Part shown: in pieces, positions 8,608-17,820 of the stretch
Layout of the letters: every line of letters begins with the position of its first letter
Position numbering within the stretch: position 1 is the first letter of the stretch
Source: JACDHG01 sp963811585
Lineage (GTDB): Bacteria; Actinomycetota; Actinomycetes; Propionibacteriales; Nocardioidaceae
DNA length: 64,000 nucleotides
Reading direction: 5' to 3'
Assembly: GCA_963811585.1 (NCBI GenBank)
Contig: CAWERR010000003.1
Coordinates: 145,498-209,497 of the forward strand
Made by a program: the position numbers and the translations under genes
Notes under the pieces: generated by a model
Seen by the model: the letters and a program-made list of their open reading frames with translations, nothing else
What the model was told of the DNA's origin: nothing
Databases searched by the model: none

Positions 8608-10734
8608 TTGGCCAACAGACGTAACCAGCGATCCAGAGCTGGCGGGCGTGCCCGGCGTCGCCCTGGCGGGAGTCCGGATGGCGATGGGCTGATCCCGGTC
8701 CTCGCGAAAGCAGTACGCGAGATCGAGAACGCGATGAACCGTGGGCAGGTGACCGCGCGGCAGCGCTCCATGCTCCAAGCCTCGGCGTTGCTCGTCCGCG
8801 AGGAGCGGGCACGTGTACGGGCTGACTCGTCGGTCACCGCGGCGCAACGGGACAACGTCCTCAAGCGCCTGGACGGCGTGGCCACGATCTTGGCGCAGAC
8901 GGTGGCGCGTGAGCCCTCGTTGTTCTCCTTGCTTCAGGAGGACGCCGAGGTCACCGACGCCACTCGCCGGCTGCAGCGGGAGATGAAGCTCGCCGCCGGC
9001 CTCGACCCCGCGGACAACGATGTCGCCACCCCTGAGGCGGTGACCGCCGTACCCACCGAACAGAGGGCGCTGCCGCCGTCTGTGGTTGCGGCCCAGCTGG
9101 CCAATCCCTTCCTGGCGCCCGACTTCAGCCAGGCGAGGCCAAAGGTAGAGGGCCGCTTGATTGGCTGGGACTTGATCGGACCCATGCTGAACGCGTTCGA
9201 GCATCCTCCTCCGGGTGCATCCGCCTGCATGGATCTTCCGGACCCCCGGTCGACTGCGACGCCGAAGGGCATGGAGCTCATGGCCCATCAGGCGCGTCTG
9301 TTGGCCGCTGTGTCTGCCGGCCACCGGACCTTCCTCTTGGCCGACGAGCCGGGGCTCGGCAAGACCGCGCAGGCACTGCTGGCTGCGCAGATAGCGAGCG
9401 CCCATCCACTGCTGGCCGTCGTCCCCAACGTGGTGAAGACCAACTGGGCGCGTGAGGCGCAGCAGTGGACGCCTGGTCGGTCGGTAACCGTGATCCACGG
9501 TGACGGCGAGACGATCGATGGCTTCGCCGACATCGTGGTAGTCAACTACGAGGTACTCGATCGGCATGTCGACTGGATCGGCAATCACGGGTTCCGTGGC
9601 ATGGTCGTCGACGAGGCGCACTACATCAAGAACAAGAAATCGCAGCGGTCGCAGCACGTCATCGAGGTCTCCGAGCGGATCCGCAAGCGGGTCGCGCGGC
9701 CGCTGTTGATGGCGCTGACCGGCACCCCGCTGATCAACGACATCGAGGACTTCCGAGCGATCTGGCAGTTCCTCGGCTGGATCGAGGAGCGCAAGCCCGG
9801 AGACGCACTGATGGCGGCGCTGGAGCAGACGGGTATGACGCCGGCCGAGCATGGTTTCTACCCGGCCGCGCGGGACGCGGTCATCGACCTCGGCATCGTC
9901 CGCCGGCGCAAGGTCGACGTAGCCGCCGACATCCCAGCCCGTCGGATCGCCGACCTGCCAGTCGAGCTCGAGGGCGCGGCTGGCCGCTCGATTGCCAAGG
10001 CCGAGCGGCAGCTCGCCGAACGCCTCGTCGACCGCTACCAGACAGCGCTGCTACGACGTACCACCCCGGTAGCCGATGGCATCGACCACGCGTTGGTACG
10101 CCGCGTGGCCGAACGCGAGGCCGCCGACAGCGGCGACGAGGGCACCGGGGACAACGTCTTCGCGATGGTGCGCAGGATCGGGCAGGCCAAGGCGGAGCTC
10201 GCGGCCGACTACGCCGCACAGCTCGCCCGCAGTGCTGGCAAGGTCGTCTTCTTCGCCAAGCACCTCGATGTGATGGACATCGCCGCGGACACCTTCGCCA
10301 AGCGCGACATCCGCTACACCACGATCAGAGGCGACCAGACCTCGACGGCGCGCCAGAAGGCCATCGATGCATTCGTCAACGACCCCGACGTCGCGATCAT
10401 TGTCTGCTCGTTGACCGCCGCCGGCGTCGGGATCAACCTCCACGTCGCCTCGAACGTCGTGCTCGCCGAACTCTCCTGGACGAACGCCGAGCAGACCCAA
10501 GCGATCGACCGCGTCCACCGCATTGGCCAGACCGAGCCCGTCACTGCCTGGCGGATCATTGCCGCCCAGACCATCGACGCGAAGATCGCCGAGCTGATCG
10601 ACAGCAAGGCGGGGCTGGCCACCCGGGCTCTCGACGGATCGGACGAGGAGGCCACCCCGTGGTCCGACGTCCAGGTCGAGGCGTTGGTGGCATTGCTGAC
10701 CAACGCGCTGTCAGAGGACCCCAGCAGCGACTAA
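8608..10734 (+). CDS. SNF2-family DEAD/DEAH-box helicase/ATPase
   Basis: 708-residue superfamily 2 ATPase of the SWI2/SNF2 group. A divergent N-terminal region of about 230 residues precedes the core. Motif I is DEPGLGKT (246-253), motif II DEAH (335-338, in VVDEAHYIKN), motif III LTGTP (about 370), and motif VI QAIDRVHRIGQ (about 631-641) after SLTAAGVGINLH. The RIGQ ending is diagnostic of SNF2 translocases, which move along double-stranded DNA and do not unwind it. No methylase or nuclease gene is next to it, so it looks like a stand-alone repair or transcription-recycling type enzyme. TTG 8608 is selected from AGAAGGA just upstream; the open frame back to 8014 is antisense to the YCII gene. 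Confidence 0.88.
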   Translation: MANRRNQRSRAGGRARRRPGGSPDGDGLIPVLAKAVREIENAMNRGQVTARQRSMLQASALLVREERARVRADSSVTAAQRDNVLKRLDGVATILAQTVAREPSLFSLLQEDAEVTDATRRLQREMKLAAGLDPADNDVATPEAVTAVPTEQRALPPSVVAAQLANPFLAPDFSQARPKVEGRLIGWDLIGPMLNAFEHPPPGASACMDLPDPRSTATPKGMELMAHQARLLAAVSAGHRTFLLADEPGLGKTAQALLAAQIASAHPLLAVVPNVVKTNWAREAQQWTPGRSVTVIHGDGETIDGFADIVVVNYEVLDRHVDWIGNHGFRGMVVDEAHYIKNKKSQRSQHVIEVSERIRKRVARPLLMALTGTPLINDIEDFRAIWQFLGWIEERKPGDALMAALEQTGMTPAEHGFYPAARDAVIDLGIVRRRKVDVAADIPARRIADLPVELEGAAGRSIAKAERQLAERLVDRYQTALLRRTTPVADGIDHALVRRVAEREAADSGDEGTGDNVFAMVRRIGQAKAELAADYAAQLARSAGKVVFFAKHLDVMDIAADTFAKRDIRYTTIRGDQTSTARQKAIDAFVNDPDVAIIVCSLTAAGVGINLHVASNVVLAELSWTNAEQTQAIDRVHRIGQTEPVTAWRIIAAQTIDAKIAELIDSKAGLATRALDGSDEEATPWSDVQVEALVALLTNALSEDPSSD

Positions 10735-10756
10735 GACGACCAGAAGGAGCCACACC

Positions 10757-11464
10757 ATGGACATGCTCGGCGGAGAGCAGATCACTGCGGCGGCCCTGAC
10801 GGACTGGCGCAAGCTCGGTCAGGGTCTGCACGCCAGGTTCGTCATCCCCGACTTCCGCGCGGGTGTCCGTTTCCTCGCCGCCATCGGCGAGGCCGGGGAA
10901 GCCGGCGGGCATCATCCCGAGGTGCGGCTGGGCACGGCCTATGTAGACCTGAAGCTGATCAGCGACGACGCCATCTACCGCGACGACGAGGACACCGAGC
11001 ACCAGGTCGAGTGGGTGACCCAACAAGACGTCGACCTGGCCCGCCGGATCAGTGAGATCGCCGCCGAGCAGTCGCTCTCCCCAGATCCGCGATCAATCAT
11101 CGCCATGGAGCTGGTGCTCGACACGGCGAATTCCACTTCCCTGGCACCGATGTGGGCGGCTCTGCTGACCGGCGGCAGCGAGGCAGTGGGGCGTGGCACC
11201 ATCAGCGATGACGTACGCGACGTCACGAGTCGGGTCCCGATCCTGTCGTTCCAAGAAACCGAGCCTCACGAGACACCACGTCAGAGGTTCCACCTCGATG
11301 TGCAGGTCCCGTACGACGTTGCCAAGCAACGCATCGCCGCTGCGGTGGCCGCTGGGGCCGTGATCGTCGACGACAGTAGGGCACCCTGGACGACCGTGAT
11401 CGCGGATCCTGACGGCAACAAGGCCTGCGTCGGCACGATGCAACCCGCTCCCGAGCCGGAGTAG
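10757..11464 (+). CDS. Fusion of pterin-4a-carbinolamine dehydratase-like and glyoxalase-like domains
   Basis: 235 residues in two modules. Residues about 10-105 look like pterin-4a-carbinolamine dehydratase (PCD): LTDWRKLGQGLHARFVIPDF, then GGHHPEVRLGTAYVDLKLIS with the H-H-P-E signature at 52-55. Residues about 115-230 resemble a glyoxalase-like/VOC domain, ending in PWTTVIADPDGNKACVGT. PCD normally recycles the pterin cofactor of aromatic amino acid hydroxylases and can double as a transcription co-factor; the VOC part may bind metal. No pterin-dependent hydroxylase is in this window. It follows the helicase gene by 22 bp with AAGGAG, so the two may be co-transcribed. Confidence 0.75.
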   Translation: MDMLGGEQITAAALTDWRKLGQGLHARFVIPDFRAGVRFLAAIGEAGEAGGHHPEVRLGTAYVDLKLISDDAIYRDDEDTEHQVEWVTQQDVDLARRISEIAAEQSLSPDPRSIIAMELVLDTANSTSLAPMWAALLTGGSEAVGRGTISDDVRDVTSRVPILSFQETEPHETPRQRFHLDVQVPYDVAKQRIAAAVAAGAVIVDDSRAPWTTVIADPDGNKACVGTMQPAPEPE

Positions 11465-11525
11465 CAACCGGTGAGCGAGGTCGGTCGCGACCCGGTCGCT
11501 TGGTGCCACGACCTATCGTGGCGTC

Positions 11526-12338
11526 ATGCCCGACTCCCCTGCGCCACAGATTCCCCAAGACTCCGTCAACCTCCCCCACGGCACCATGCCGATGCTGGGC
11601 TTCGGCACCTGGCAGATCAAGGGGGACGAGGCCGCCTACGCCGCTTCCGTTGCACTCGAGTCGGGCTACCGGCACCTGGACACCGCAGCTGTTTACCGCA
11701 ACGAGGGGGAGGTCGGCACAGGCCTCGAGCGCAGCGGCGTCCCCCGTGAGTCCGTATTCTTCACTACCAAGTGTCCGCCGGACGCAGACGAGGCCCTGGA
11801 CACCTTGCGCCGCAGCCTTGACCTGCTGGGCACCGATTACGTCGACCTGTGGCTCATCCACTGGCCGGGCAGCGGCTCTCACGTGGACATCTGGAAGTCA
11901 TTCATCGAGGCCCGCGAGCAGGGTCTGGCCCGCGACATCGGCGTCAGCAACTTCGACCTGGCAATGATCGACGAAGTCACGTCTGCCACCGGGGTGGCCC
12001 CGGCGGTGAACCAGATCGAGTGGAGCCCACTGCTCTTCGACTCGACGGTTGTCGATGCGCACCGCGAGCGCGGCATCACGCTCGAGGGCTACAGCGCGCT
12101 GCGCGGTGGCACCCTGGAGCACCCGGCGATCACCTCGATCGCCCAGCGGCTCGGACGTACGCCGGCCCAGGTGATCATCCGATGGCACCTGCAGCATGGC
12201 GTCGTGGTGATTCCGAAGTCCCGCCAGGCCGACCGCATCCGCAGCAACGCCGACGTGGCCGGCTTCGAGCTCTCCGCCGACGACGTCGCAACCCTGGACG
12301 CGCTGGGAAGCACGGCCGAGCAGCGCGGGGAGAGCTGA
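11526..12338 (+). CDS. Aldo/keto reductase
   Basis: 270-residue NADPH-dependent reductase of the AKR5-like 2,5-diketogluconate reductase group. The catalytic tetrad is visible: Asp52 (GYRHLDTAAVY), Tyr57, Lys82 (FFTTKC) and His112 (WLIHWPG). Coenzyme-binding segments VVIPKSRQADRIRSNADV near the C-terminus match the family, and the 270-residue length is normal. The natural substrate is not identifiable. The gene stands alone, converging on the HIT-domain gene 28 bp away. Confidence 0.88.
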   Translation: MPDSPAPQIPQDSVNLPHGTMPMLGFGTWQIKGDEAAYAASVALESGYRHLDTAAVYRNEGEVGTGLERSGVPRESVFFTTKCPPDADEALDTLRRSLDLLGTDYVDLWLIHWPGSGSHVDIWKSFIEAREQGLARDIGVSNFDLAMIDEVTSATGVAPAVNQIEWSPLLFDSTVVDAHRERGITLEGYSALRGGTLEHPAITSIAQRLGRTPAQVIIRWHLQHGVVVIPKSRQADRIRSNADVAGFELSADDVATLDALGSTAEQRGES

Positions 12339-12366
12339 CCTACAGGGTCCGAGCGCCTCGGGGGTC

Positions 12367-12834
12367 TTACGCCAACGCAGCGCGGACGGAGAGCGCGATG
12401 GTGTCGAGTTCTGTCGCGGGCAGCCATCGAGCCTGATCGTCATTCAGGTAGGCGAACACGCGCGGTCCGCGAACATCCTCGGGCTGGTCCGGCAACCGCG
12501 GCACCAGGTGGAGGTGCAGGTGGGAGAACCCCTCGGCCTCGGAGAACTGCATGAGGTAGGTCTTCACGCAGCCGGTGACAGTCTCCAGCGCTCTGCCCAG
12601 CCGACGTACGAGCCCACCGAGCTCATCGGCCGCCTCCGGCGTCAGTTCCGTGAATGAGGTGACGTGCCGGGTCGGTAACAGGACGAGCCATCCGGCGAGC
12701 GTGCTGTTGAACGCGTGGGCTACTCGCCAGTGATCGGTGTGGACGACGTCCTCGCGCGGTGGCAGGGCATCGCGCCCTTGCTGGTCACATGGGAAGCATC
12801 CGGGCACGAGGTCACTGGTGATCACGTACGGCAC
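12367..12834 (-). CDS. HIT-family hydrolase
   Basis: 155 residues with the histidine-triad signature H-L-H-L-H-L-V-P at 105-112, which forms the nucleophile loop of nucleotide hydrolases/transferases acting on AMP-linked substrates. A CFPC pair (13-16) near the N-terminus could be half of a zinc site as in some HIT proteins. ATG 12834 begins the domain at once. Convergent with the aldo/keto reductase gene; the upstream neighbour on the same strand is the sigma-factor partner gene. Confidence 0.85.
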   Translation of the reverse strand: MPYVITSDLVPGCFPCDQQGRDALPPREDVVHTDHWRVAHAFNSTLAGWLVLLPTRHVTSFTELTPEAADELGGLVRRLGRALETVTGCVKTYLMQFSEAEGFSHLHLHLVPRLPDQPEDVRGPRVFAYLNDDQARWLPATELDTIALSVRAALA

Positions 12835-12867
12835 TCTAGGTCCAGCGCCGTTCTGTCTCGCCGAGTG

Positions 12868-14115
12868 TCAGCGGATGAGGTTCGCGGCTACCGAGATGAC
12901 CAGATCCGACGGCATCGTGCTGACGCGTGCTAGTTCTCCTGTGGCGTAGTTCCAGGTGATGAGGTGGTCTTGATTGGTCGTGGTCGTCACTCGGAGGAGC
13001 AGCGTTGTGTCGTCGAGCCAGTCGATGGTGCCCGTCCTAAACAGCTCACCGAAGTCACGGATCGGTAGCAGAGTGAGTGGCTCGCCGGTGTTCTCGTCGA
13101 CCACGAGTACGCCGCCCAATTCTTCCGGATCCCGCGGTGGGGTGTAGCCACCGGCCTCGTAGACGCCTGCCAAGGCGGAACCATTCGCCAACGGGCCTTC
13201 GGTCATGAGCGATCCAGCCATCATGGGGACCTCGTCGACGACACGGAGGAGGCGACCATCCGCCGCATAGGTTCTCAGCTGGTCCGGGTGCGCGTAGCTC
13301 ATCGTGAGAACGGTCCCGTCCGGGCTGAACGTGGTGAGTCGTCCGTACCCAACCGGGGTGATCGTTCCGTCGTCCAGATGAACCAACGAGCCCTCGTCAG
13401 GTTGTTCTGTGGTGAGCAGCACCCCGGCGCCGTCAGCTGTCCACATAGCTGACGTGTTGAGTCCGGGGACGTCGTAACGAGTCGCCGACCCCGTCGCCAA
13501 GTCGATCAGTACGAGTTCCCGTGGTTGAGGTACGGCGAGCATGGTGCCGTCGGGCGACAACGACTGCGGCGACAGGGCCGCGCTGAGGTATCGGGCGGCA
13601 TCGCGCACCCGGGTGAGTGGTACGTCGACCAGTCGCCAGCCGCCGTCGACGCCGAGGACAGCGATTGCCGTCCCCTTGCTGCCCGGAGTGGTGATCGCCA
13701 TCAGGGCTCGGGTGACGGGAGACTGCGACAGCAACGGCAATCCGCTGGCGATGCCGGGGATTGCACGTGGCAGGGCCGAGTCAGCCCATGGCAGCTGCGG
13801 GAGCCTTGCACCAGACCACTCGGGCTGCACCATCCGACGTTCCAATGGGGGCGCTGTGGGGTTTCGGTCCACTGGCGTTCCCGGCGACGATGTCACCGTG
13901 GGAGACGGGCCTGTGGGGGTAGCCGTCCTGTCGATGTTCACCTGCACCACGAGGAGGGAGACAGAGGCGACCACGAGCCCGGCGACGCCTGCGACGTACC
14001 AGGGTCGCCGTCGCCGGGCGCGCCCGGCACGGCTCAGCGCTGCCGGCACGTAGTTGGGGGGCTCTACTGGTTCAGCCGCTTCGCGGAGCAGGGTTGCGAT
14101 GTCCTGGTCGTTCAT
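12868..14115 (-). CDS. Membrane-anchored partner of the SigE-type sigma factor, beta-propeller-like exterior
   Basis: 415 residues. A short cytosolic region (MNDQDIATLLREAAEPVEPP) is followed by basic residues and one transmembrane helix at about 38-60 (WYVAGVAGLVVASVSLLVV). A Pro/Thr-rich linker then leads to a long extracytoplasmic part with repeated SPDGT elements (for example LSPDGTMLAVPQ, FSPDGTVLTMSY) like WD40/TolB propellers. Its start overlaps the sigma gene stop (ATGA), so they are co-translated. Such proteins in actinobacteria are presumed anti-sigma or sensor partners, but no zinc anti-sigma motif is visible, so this role is inferred from position. Confidence 0.7.
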   Translation of the reverse strand: MNDQDIATLLREAAEPVEPPNYVPAALSRAGRARRRRPWYVAGVAGLVVASVSLLVVQVNIDRTATPTGPSPTVTSSPGTPVDRNPTAPPLERRMVQPEWSGARLPQLPWADSALPRAIPGIASGLPLLSQSPVTRALMAITTPGSKGTAIAVLGVDGGWRLVDVPLTRVRDAARYLSAALSPQSLSPDGTMLAVPQPRELVLIDLATGSATRYDVPGLNTSAMWTADGAGVLLTTEQPDEGSLVHLDDGTITPVGYGRLTTFSPDGTVLTMSYAHPDQLRTYAADGRLLRVVDEVPMMAGSLMTEGPLANGSALAGVYEAGGYTPPRDPEELGGVLVVDENTGEPLTLLPIRDFGELFRTGTIDWLDDTTLLLRVTTTTNQDHLITWNYATGELARVSTMPSDLVISVAANLIR

Positions 14116-14635
14116 GATGCGTCGTCCTGTCGGCCAACAAGGTCTCGAAGCTCGGGGGCTACCTCGCGCAGGCGCTGCTGGGCAACCGCGGCCTGCTTCT
14201 TCACCGTCCCCACGGTGACGCCGAGTACCTCCGCCGTCTGTGCCGCGGTGAGGTCGTCGAAGTACCGCAGCACCAACACCGCCCGCTGCTTCACCGTCAA
14301 CCGGGCCAGCGCGTCGCGGACCAACATCGGCCGATCTTGGGCGTCGGGGTCTGGATCGCTCAGGGCCAGTTCATCGTTCACAAGCTCGAGGGGGACTCGC
14401 GGCGACTGCGCCACCACGAGATGTTGCTGCGGTAGATGATCGTGCGGATATAGGCCTCCGGGTTCCCGCCCCGCAGCCGATCCCAGCGCAACGCCACCTT
14501 GAACAGTGCGTCTTGGACCAGGTCCTCAGCCCGATGCAGGTCAGCGGTAATGAGGAACGTGGATCGCAACAGCGCGTGCTGTCGGGACGCTGCCCACGTC
14601 TCGAAGGAGCCGAGCGGGTCCTGGTCAGGCTCCAT
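14112..14635 (-). pseudogene. SigE-family RNA polymerase sigma factor, frameshifted
   Basis: ECF-type sigma factor of the actinobacterial 'SigE family' (about 174 residues when repaired). Region 2 is in one frame (HRAEDLVQDALFKVALRW, then NPEAYIRTIIYRSNISWWRS) and region 4 in another (ALARLTVKQRAVLVLRYFDD, LTAAQTAEVLGVTVGTVKKQ). The break lies near 14385-14395, in GCGAGTCCCCCTCGAG on the minus strand; restoring one base (…RRE-VPLELV…) rejoins them. ATG 14635 is preceded by AAGGAGGTG. Unlike the other broken genes here, this needs a missing rather than an extra base. The intact reading of both halves and the coupled downstream gene suggest a sequence error or a very recent mutation. Confidence 0.8.
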
Positions 14636-14745
14636 CGCGTATCGACACCTCCTTGTGTATCTGTAACGCTCACCAACCACCAGAAGGTTGAAGCCACGCC
14701 GAGTTCTTCGGCGGCTCCCTCGGCACTCCGCCCTCAGCCGGTGGG

Positions 14746-15471
14746 CTAGCCGACGACTTCAGTCCGCACGAGGACGCCAATCTTGTCGATGCGGTGCTCG
14801 GGGTTCTTGAACTCGTCAGCCCAGTAGTTGCCTTCGGCGTGGTCCTCCATCGTCGCGCAGGTGGACAGCGTGAGGAACGCCCGCCTCGGCGGCTCACCTG
14901 GGCTGCCTGGCACCGCGGCACGCTGCTCGGCAAGTGACCGAGGCGATCGGAACGATGTCTCGCGGGTGCCGCGGATCTCGTAGATGTAGCGGACGCCAGC
15001 GGACGTGACCACAGCTCGTTGACCGACGCGAAGGGCGGGCAGCATTCGGAAGGCCTCCGTCGAGGACGTCCGATGCGCGGTGATCTGGTAGTTGCCGAGT
15101 CCGCCCGGGCCTACGCCTCCTTGCGGACCGTGCGGACTCGCTGCCACGCCACCATTCTGGATGCGCGTGCCGGGAGCGTCGTCGGTCTTGCCGGTGTAGG
15201 GCACGACTGCCAGATCGTGGAGTCCAATGCCCGGAATGCTCAACCTCGCTCGCCGGGGCTGCCCATCGCTGACGATGGCTCGCGGGACCTTCGCCTCGAT
15301 GCTCTCGTTCGGCGGGTCCGGCTGAGGGCTGGCGGGGAAGACGCGGTGCGGTGACGTGGTCGGTGCGCGTGATGCTGAGTGCGTCGATCGCGTGGACGCC
15401 TCGCTACAGGAGACCAGCATCGCGGCCGCCGCCACGAGGACGGCGGTCGTCGCAGGCGCGCGGCCGCTCAT
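14746..15471 (-). CDS. Class E-like sortase, possibly lipid-anchored
   Basis: 241 residues. A hydrophobic N-terminus ends in a lipobox-like MLVSC (Cys22), then a Ser/Pro-rich linker and a sortase domain. The catalytic residues are His133 (in ITAHRTSS), Cys205 (LTLSTC) and Arg227 (NPEHRIDKIG). The TLSTC motif and the small size fit class E/D sortases, which join surface proteins to cell-wall peptides. No LPXTG/LAXTG substrate gene was recognised in the window. ATG 15471 is used instead of the upstream ATG 15492 because it opens directly onto the hydrophobic segment, but the choice is not certain. Confidence 0.78.
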   Translation of the reverse strand: MSGRAPATTAVLVAAAAMLVSCSEASTRSTHSASRAPTTSPHRVFPASPQPDPPNESIEAKVPRAIVSDGQPRRARLSIPGIGLHDLAVVPYTGKTDDAPGTRIQNGGVAASPHGPQGGVGPGGLGNYQITAHRTSSTEAFRMLPALRVGQRAVVTSAGVRYIYEIRGTRETSFRSPRSLAEQRAAVPGSPGEPPRRAFLTLSTCATMEDHAEGNYWADEFKNPEHRIDKIGVLVRTEVVG

Positions 15472-15534
15472 ATCCCCAGCGTACGGCGGCACGTACGGTG
15501 GAAGGCAGACGCAGGCCCACCCCGGAGGTACACG

Positions 15535-16676
15535 ATGCGTTCACGGTGCCGGAGCCTGACCGTGCTGGCGGTCAGCGCTGTCCTTCTCGCCGGTTGCAGC
15601 GCCGACGAGCCCGAGACAAATGTGGGTGACGAGTCCGTGGCGTCGACGCCGGGATCGCCGAGCGACCCGACCTCGCCGGACGATGCGCTCGACGATGACG
15701 AGTCCGCCGAGCCCGAGGTCACCAGCCCCACCGTCGAACCGGAGGAGACCGAGGGTGGAGGTGACGGAGAGCAAGCCGGTCCACCGGTCTCCGTGCTCGG
15801 TCTGGCCGAGCAGCGGCACCGGGGTGACCGGCTGCGGTTGGGTGCTGTCCGAGAGCAGTCGTCCGAGTACACGTCATACGACGTGACCTTCCGAAGCCGC
15901 AGCACCACCGGAATCGGCGAGGAGTCCTACACCATCACTGGGGTCCTCAACGTGCCGACCGGGCGTGGTCCCTTCCCGGCAGTGGTGCTGGCGCACGGCT
16001 ACATCGACCCGGCGTATCTACGTGCGCGGCCAGGGGATGACCCGCGAGCGCGGGTACCTGGCCGCGCGCGGCTACATCGCCTTGCACGTCGACTACCGCA
16101 ACCACGCCGAGTCGGATGATGACCCGCTCTACCAGGTCCGGATGCGCCTGGGCTACAGCGCTGACGTGATCAACGCGGTCAAGGCCCTGCGCAGGTCGCA
16201 GACCGTCCCGGTCGACGACGACCGGGTGGCTCTGTTCGGCCGCTCGATGGGCGGGGGCGTGATCCTGAAGGCGCTCGTCGCCGAGCCGGGCCTGGTGCAG
16301 GCAGCCGCCCCGTGGGCCTCGGTCTCATCGCTTGAGGCGCAGAACTACGACCAGTTCATTCGCCCGGATCCGGAGGACGCAGGCCTTCGCGACCAGTTGT
16401 CCCGTCGCCACGGCACGCCCGATCAGAGCCCGGGCTTCTGGCGGGCAGAACTCTTCTCGCCCGTACTTCGACCTGATCACCGAGCCGGTGCTGATGGTGC
16501 ACGGGCGGTTCGACGACACCTGCCCGCCGCCTTGGGCCACCGCGACCCACCACGCGCTCACAGAGGCAGGTGTGAACGCCCAATTGCAGTGGTACGACGA
16601 CGGGCACGCCTTCGGGCCGGCCTTCATCGCGGCGATGAATCGCACCGTGCGGTTCTTCGACCAGCGACTCGGCTGA
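15535..16676 (+). pseudogene. Lipoprotein alpha/beta hydrolase (S9/dienelactone hydrolase-like), two frameshifts
   Basis: A lipoprotein (signal ending VLLAGC, residues about 9-20) with a long acidic Asp/Glu/Pro linker and an alpha/beta hydrolase domain. The reading frame changes near 16012-16020 (FPAVVLAHGYIDPA into IYVRGQGMTRERGYL) and again near 16450 (PGFWRAE into SSRPYFDLITEPVLMVHG). Each is fixed by removing one base. The nucleophile elbow LFGRSMGGG, the late Asp (GRFDD) and His (DDGHAFGP) are all present, so the enzyme would be intact if repaired. Related proteins hydrolyse peptides or esters outside the membrane. GGAGG precedes ATG 15535. Confidence 0.78.
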
Positions 16677-16711
16677 GCGCCACTGGGCAACGGTCCTGGT
16701 CGGGGTGCTGG

Positions 16712-17083
16712 CTAGCCTCGCCGGGCTTCGTCGAAGGCCTTGATGGCGCGCTTGGTTGCGGTCATCCGCCAGGCTTCCTCGAGGAGCTCGAACACCTCGT
16801 CGGGGTCAGCGAGCTCGAGCCGGACCCTCACCCAGGCCGACGAGTTCGTGGCCCAGCCGGCCTCGTAGACCTCAGGTGCGGTCGCCAGCAGGGCGGCACG
16901 CTCATCGTGGTGTGCCTTGATCATCGCCCGATTCTCGGGGTGGTTGACCCAGGCGAAGCCTTTGCCTTTGAACGTGATGTTGGTCCAGTTGAGGCCCTCC
17001 TTGAGAACGATCTCTGGCAGTTCGGTCGACATCTCGACGAGCTGGGAGGAGGAGAGCGTGTCTTGTCTACTCACAGGAGTCAT
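16712..17083 (-). CDS. MmcQ/YjbR family protein
   Basis: 123-residue protein of the MmcQ/YjbR-like (CyaY-fold) family. Typical segments are ITFKGKGFAWVNHPENRAMIK, then ATAPEVYEAGWATNSSAWVRVRL and the closing ELLEEAWRMTATKRAIKAFDEAR. Family members are small, basic and sometimes annotated as DNA-binding, but no activity is established. Convergent with the preceding hydrolase gene (35 bp apart). Confidence 0.85.
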   Translation of the reverse strand: MTPVSRQDTLSSSQLVEMSTELPEIVLKEGLNWTNITFKGKGFAWVNHPENRAMIKAHHDERAALLATAPEVYEAGWATNSSAWVRVRLELADPDEVFELLEEAWRMTATKRAIKAFDEARRG

Positions 17084-17195
17084 CGTGCCACCGGGCTCCG
17101 ACGCTCTGCCTCTTGCGCCGGTGGGTTGGCGTCAACAGGCTGGAGGAGAGCAGCCCGAGCTTGTCGGGCTCAAAGTCCAGACCTTTGGAGGGTCA

Positions 17196-17786
17196 ATGAG
17201 CACGACTTCTGCACCGCCCACGTACCCCGCGCGCTTCGAGGTCGACTACCCGAGCCAGCACAATCGGCTCACGGCCCTGTTCCGCGTGGTGCTGATCATT
17301 CCGATCGTGCTTGTCAATGAGGTGCTCACGGCTGGCGTCGCCAGCGGGTTGTTCTTAGCCACCTTGCTGATGATCCTTTTCCGGCACCGGTACCCCCGAT
17401 GGTGGTTCGACTTCGCCGTAGAGCTCACTCGGTTCGGCGCCCGAATAGGCGCCTACCTCGTCCTGCTCACCGACAAGTACCCCTCGACTGTCGAGGAACA
17501 GGATGTCCACATCGAGATCGACTACCCCGAGGCCGAACAGGACTTGAACCGTGGGTTGCCGTTGGTGAAGTGGTTCCTCGCCATCCCGCATTTCGTGGTT
17601 CTCATCATCTTGTCCGCGGCGGCTTTCATAGTGGTCGTCATCGCGTGGTTCGCGATCTTGATCACCGGACGCTATCCATGGGGGCTGTTCGACTTCGTGG
17701 TCGGCGTCGGCCGCTGGTGGCTGCGCGTCCAGGCATACGCGTTCCTTCTCGTCACCGACGAGTACCCGCCGTTCTCGCTCAGATGA
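17196..17786 (+). CDS. DUF4389 membrane protein
   Basis: 196 residues. The N-terminal YPARFEVDYPSQHNRLTALFRVVLIIP motif and the pattern of two hydrophobic helical pairs (about 30-60 and 125-155), each followed by RYPRWWFDFAVELTRFG or RYPWGLFDFVVGVGRWW and a DKYP/DEYP box, identify DUF4389, an actinobacterial inner-membrane family with no known biochemical role. The sequence is an internal duplication of that half-unit. ATG 17196 is placed by GGAGGG at 17187-17192; the open frame upstream to 16917 is antisense to the YjbR gene. Confidence 0.85.
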   Translation: MSTTSAPPTYPARFEVDYPSQHNRLTALFRVVLIIPIVLVNEVLTAGVASGLFLATLLMILFRHRYPRWWFDFAVELTRFGARIGAYLVLLTDKYPSTVEEQDVHIEIDYPEAEQDLNRGLPLVKWFLAIPHFVVLIILSAAAFIVVVIAWFAILITGRYPWGLFDFVVGVGRWWLRVQAYAFLLVTDEYPPFSLR

Positions 17787-17820
17787 GCTCCACCGGGAGA
17801 TCGCCAGCGATGAGCACGCC

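Noticed and set aside
8029..9852. A 607-residue minus-strand open frame over the helicase
   Set aside because: Only its C-terminal 127 residues (the YCII domain) resemble a real family. The remainder is antisense to the SNF2 gene and has the composition of a shadow frame.
15965..17320. Long open frame continuing from the lipoprotein hydrolase into the YjbR gene
   Set aside because: After about 16450 it no longer matches the hydrolase family. The true continuation is in another frame, so the long tail is a frameshift product.
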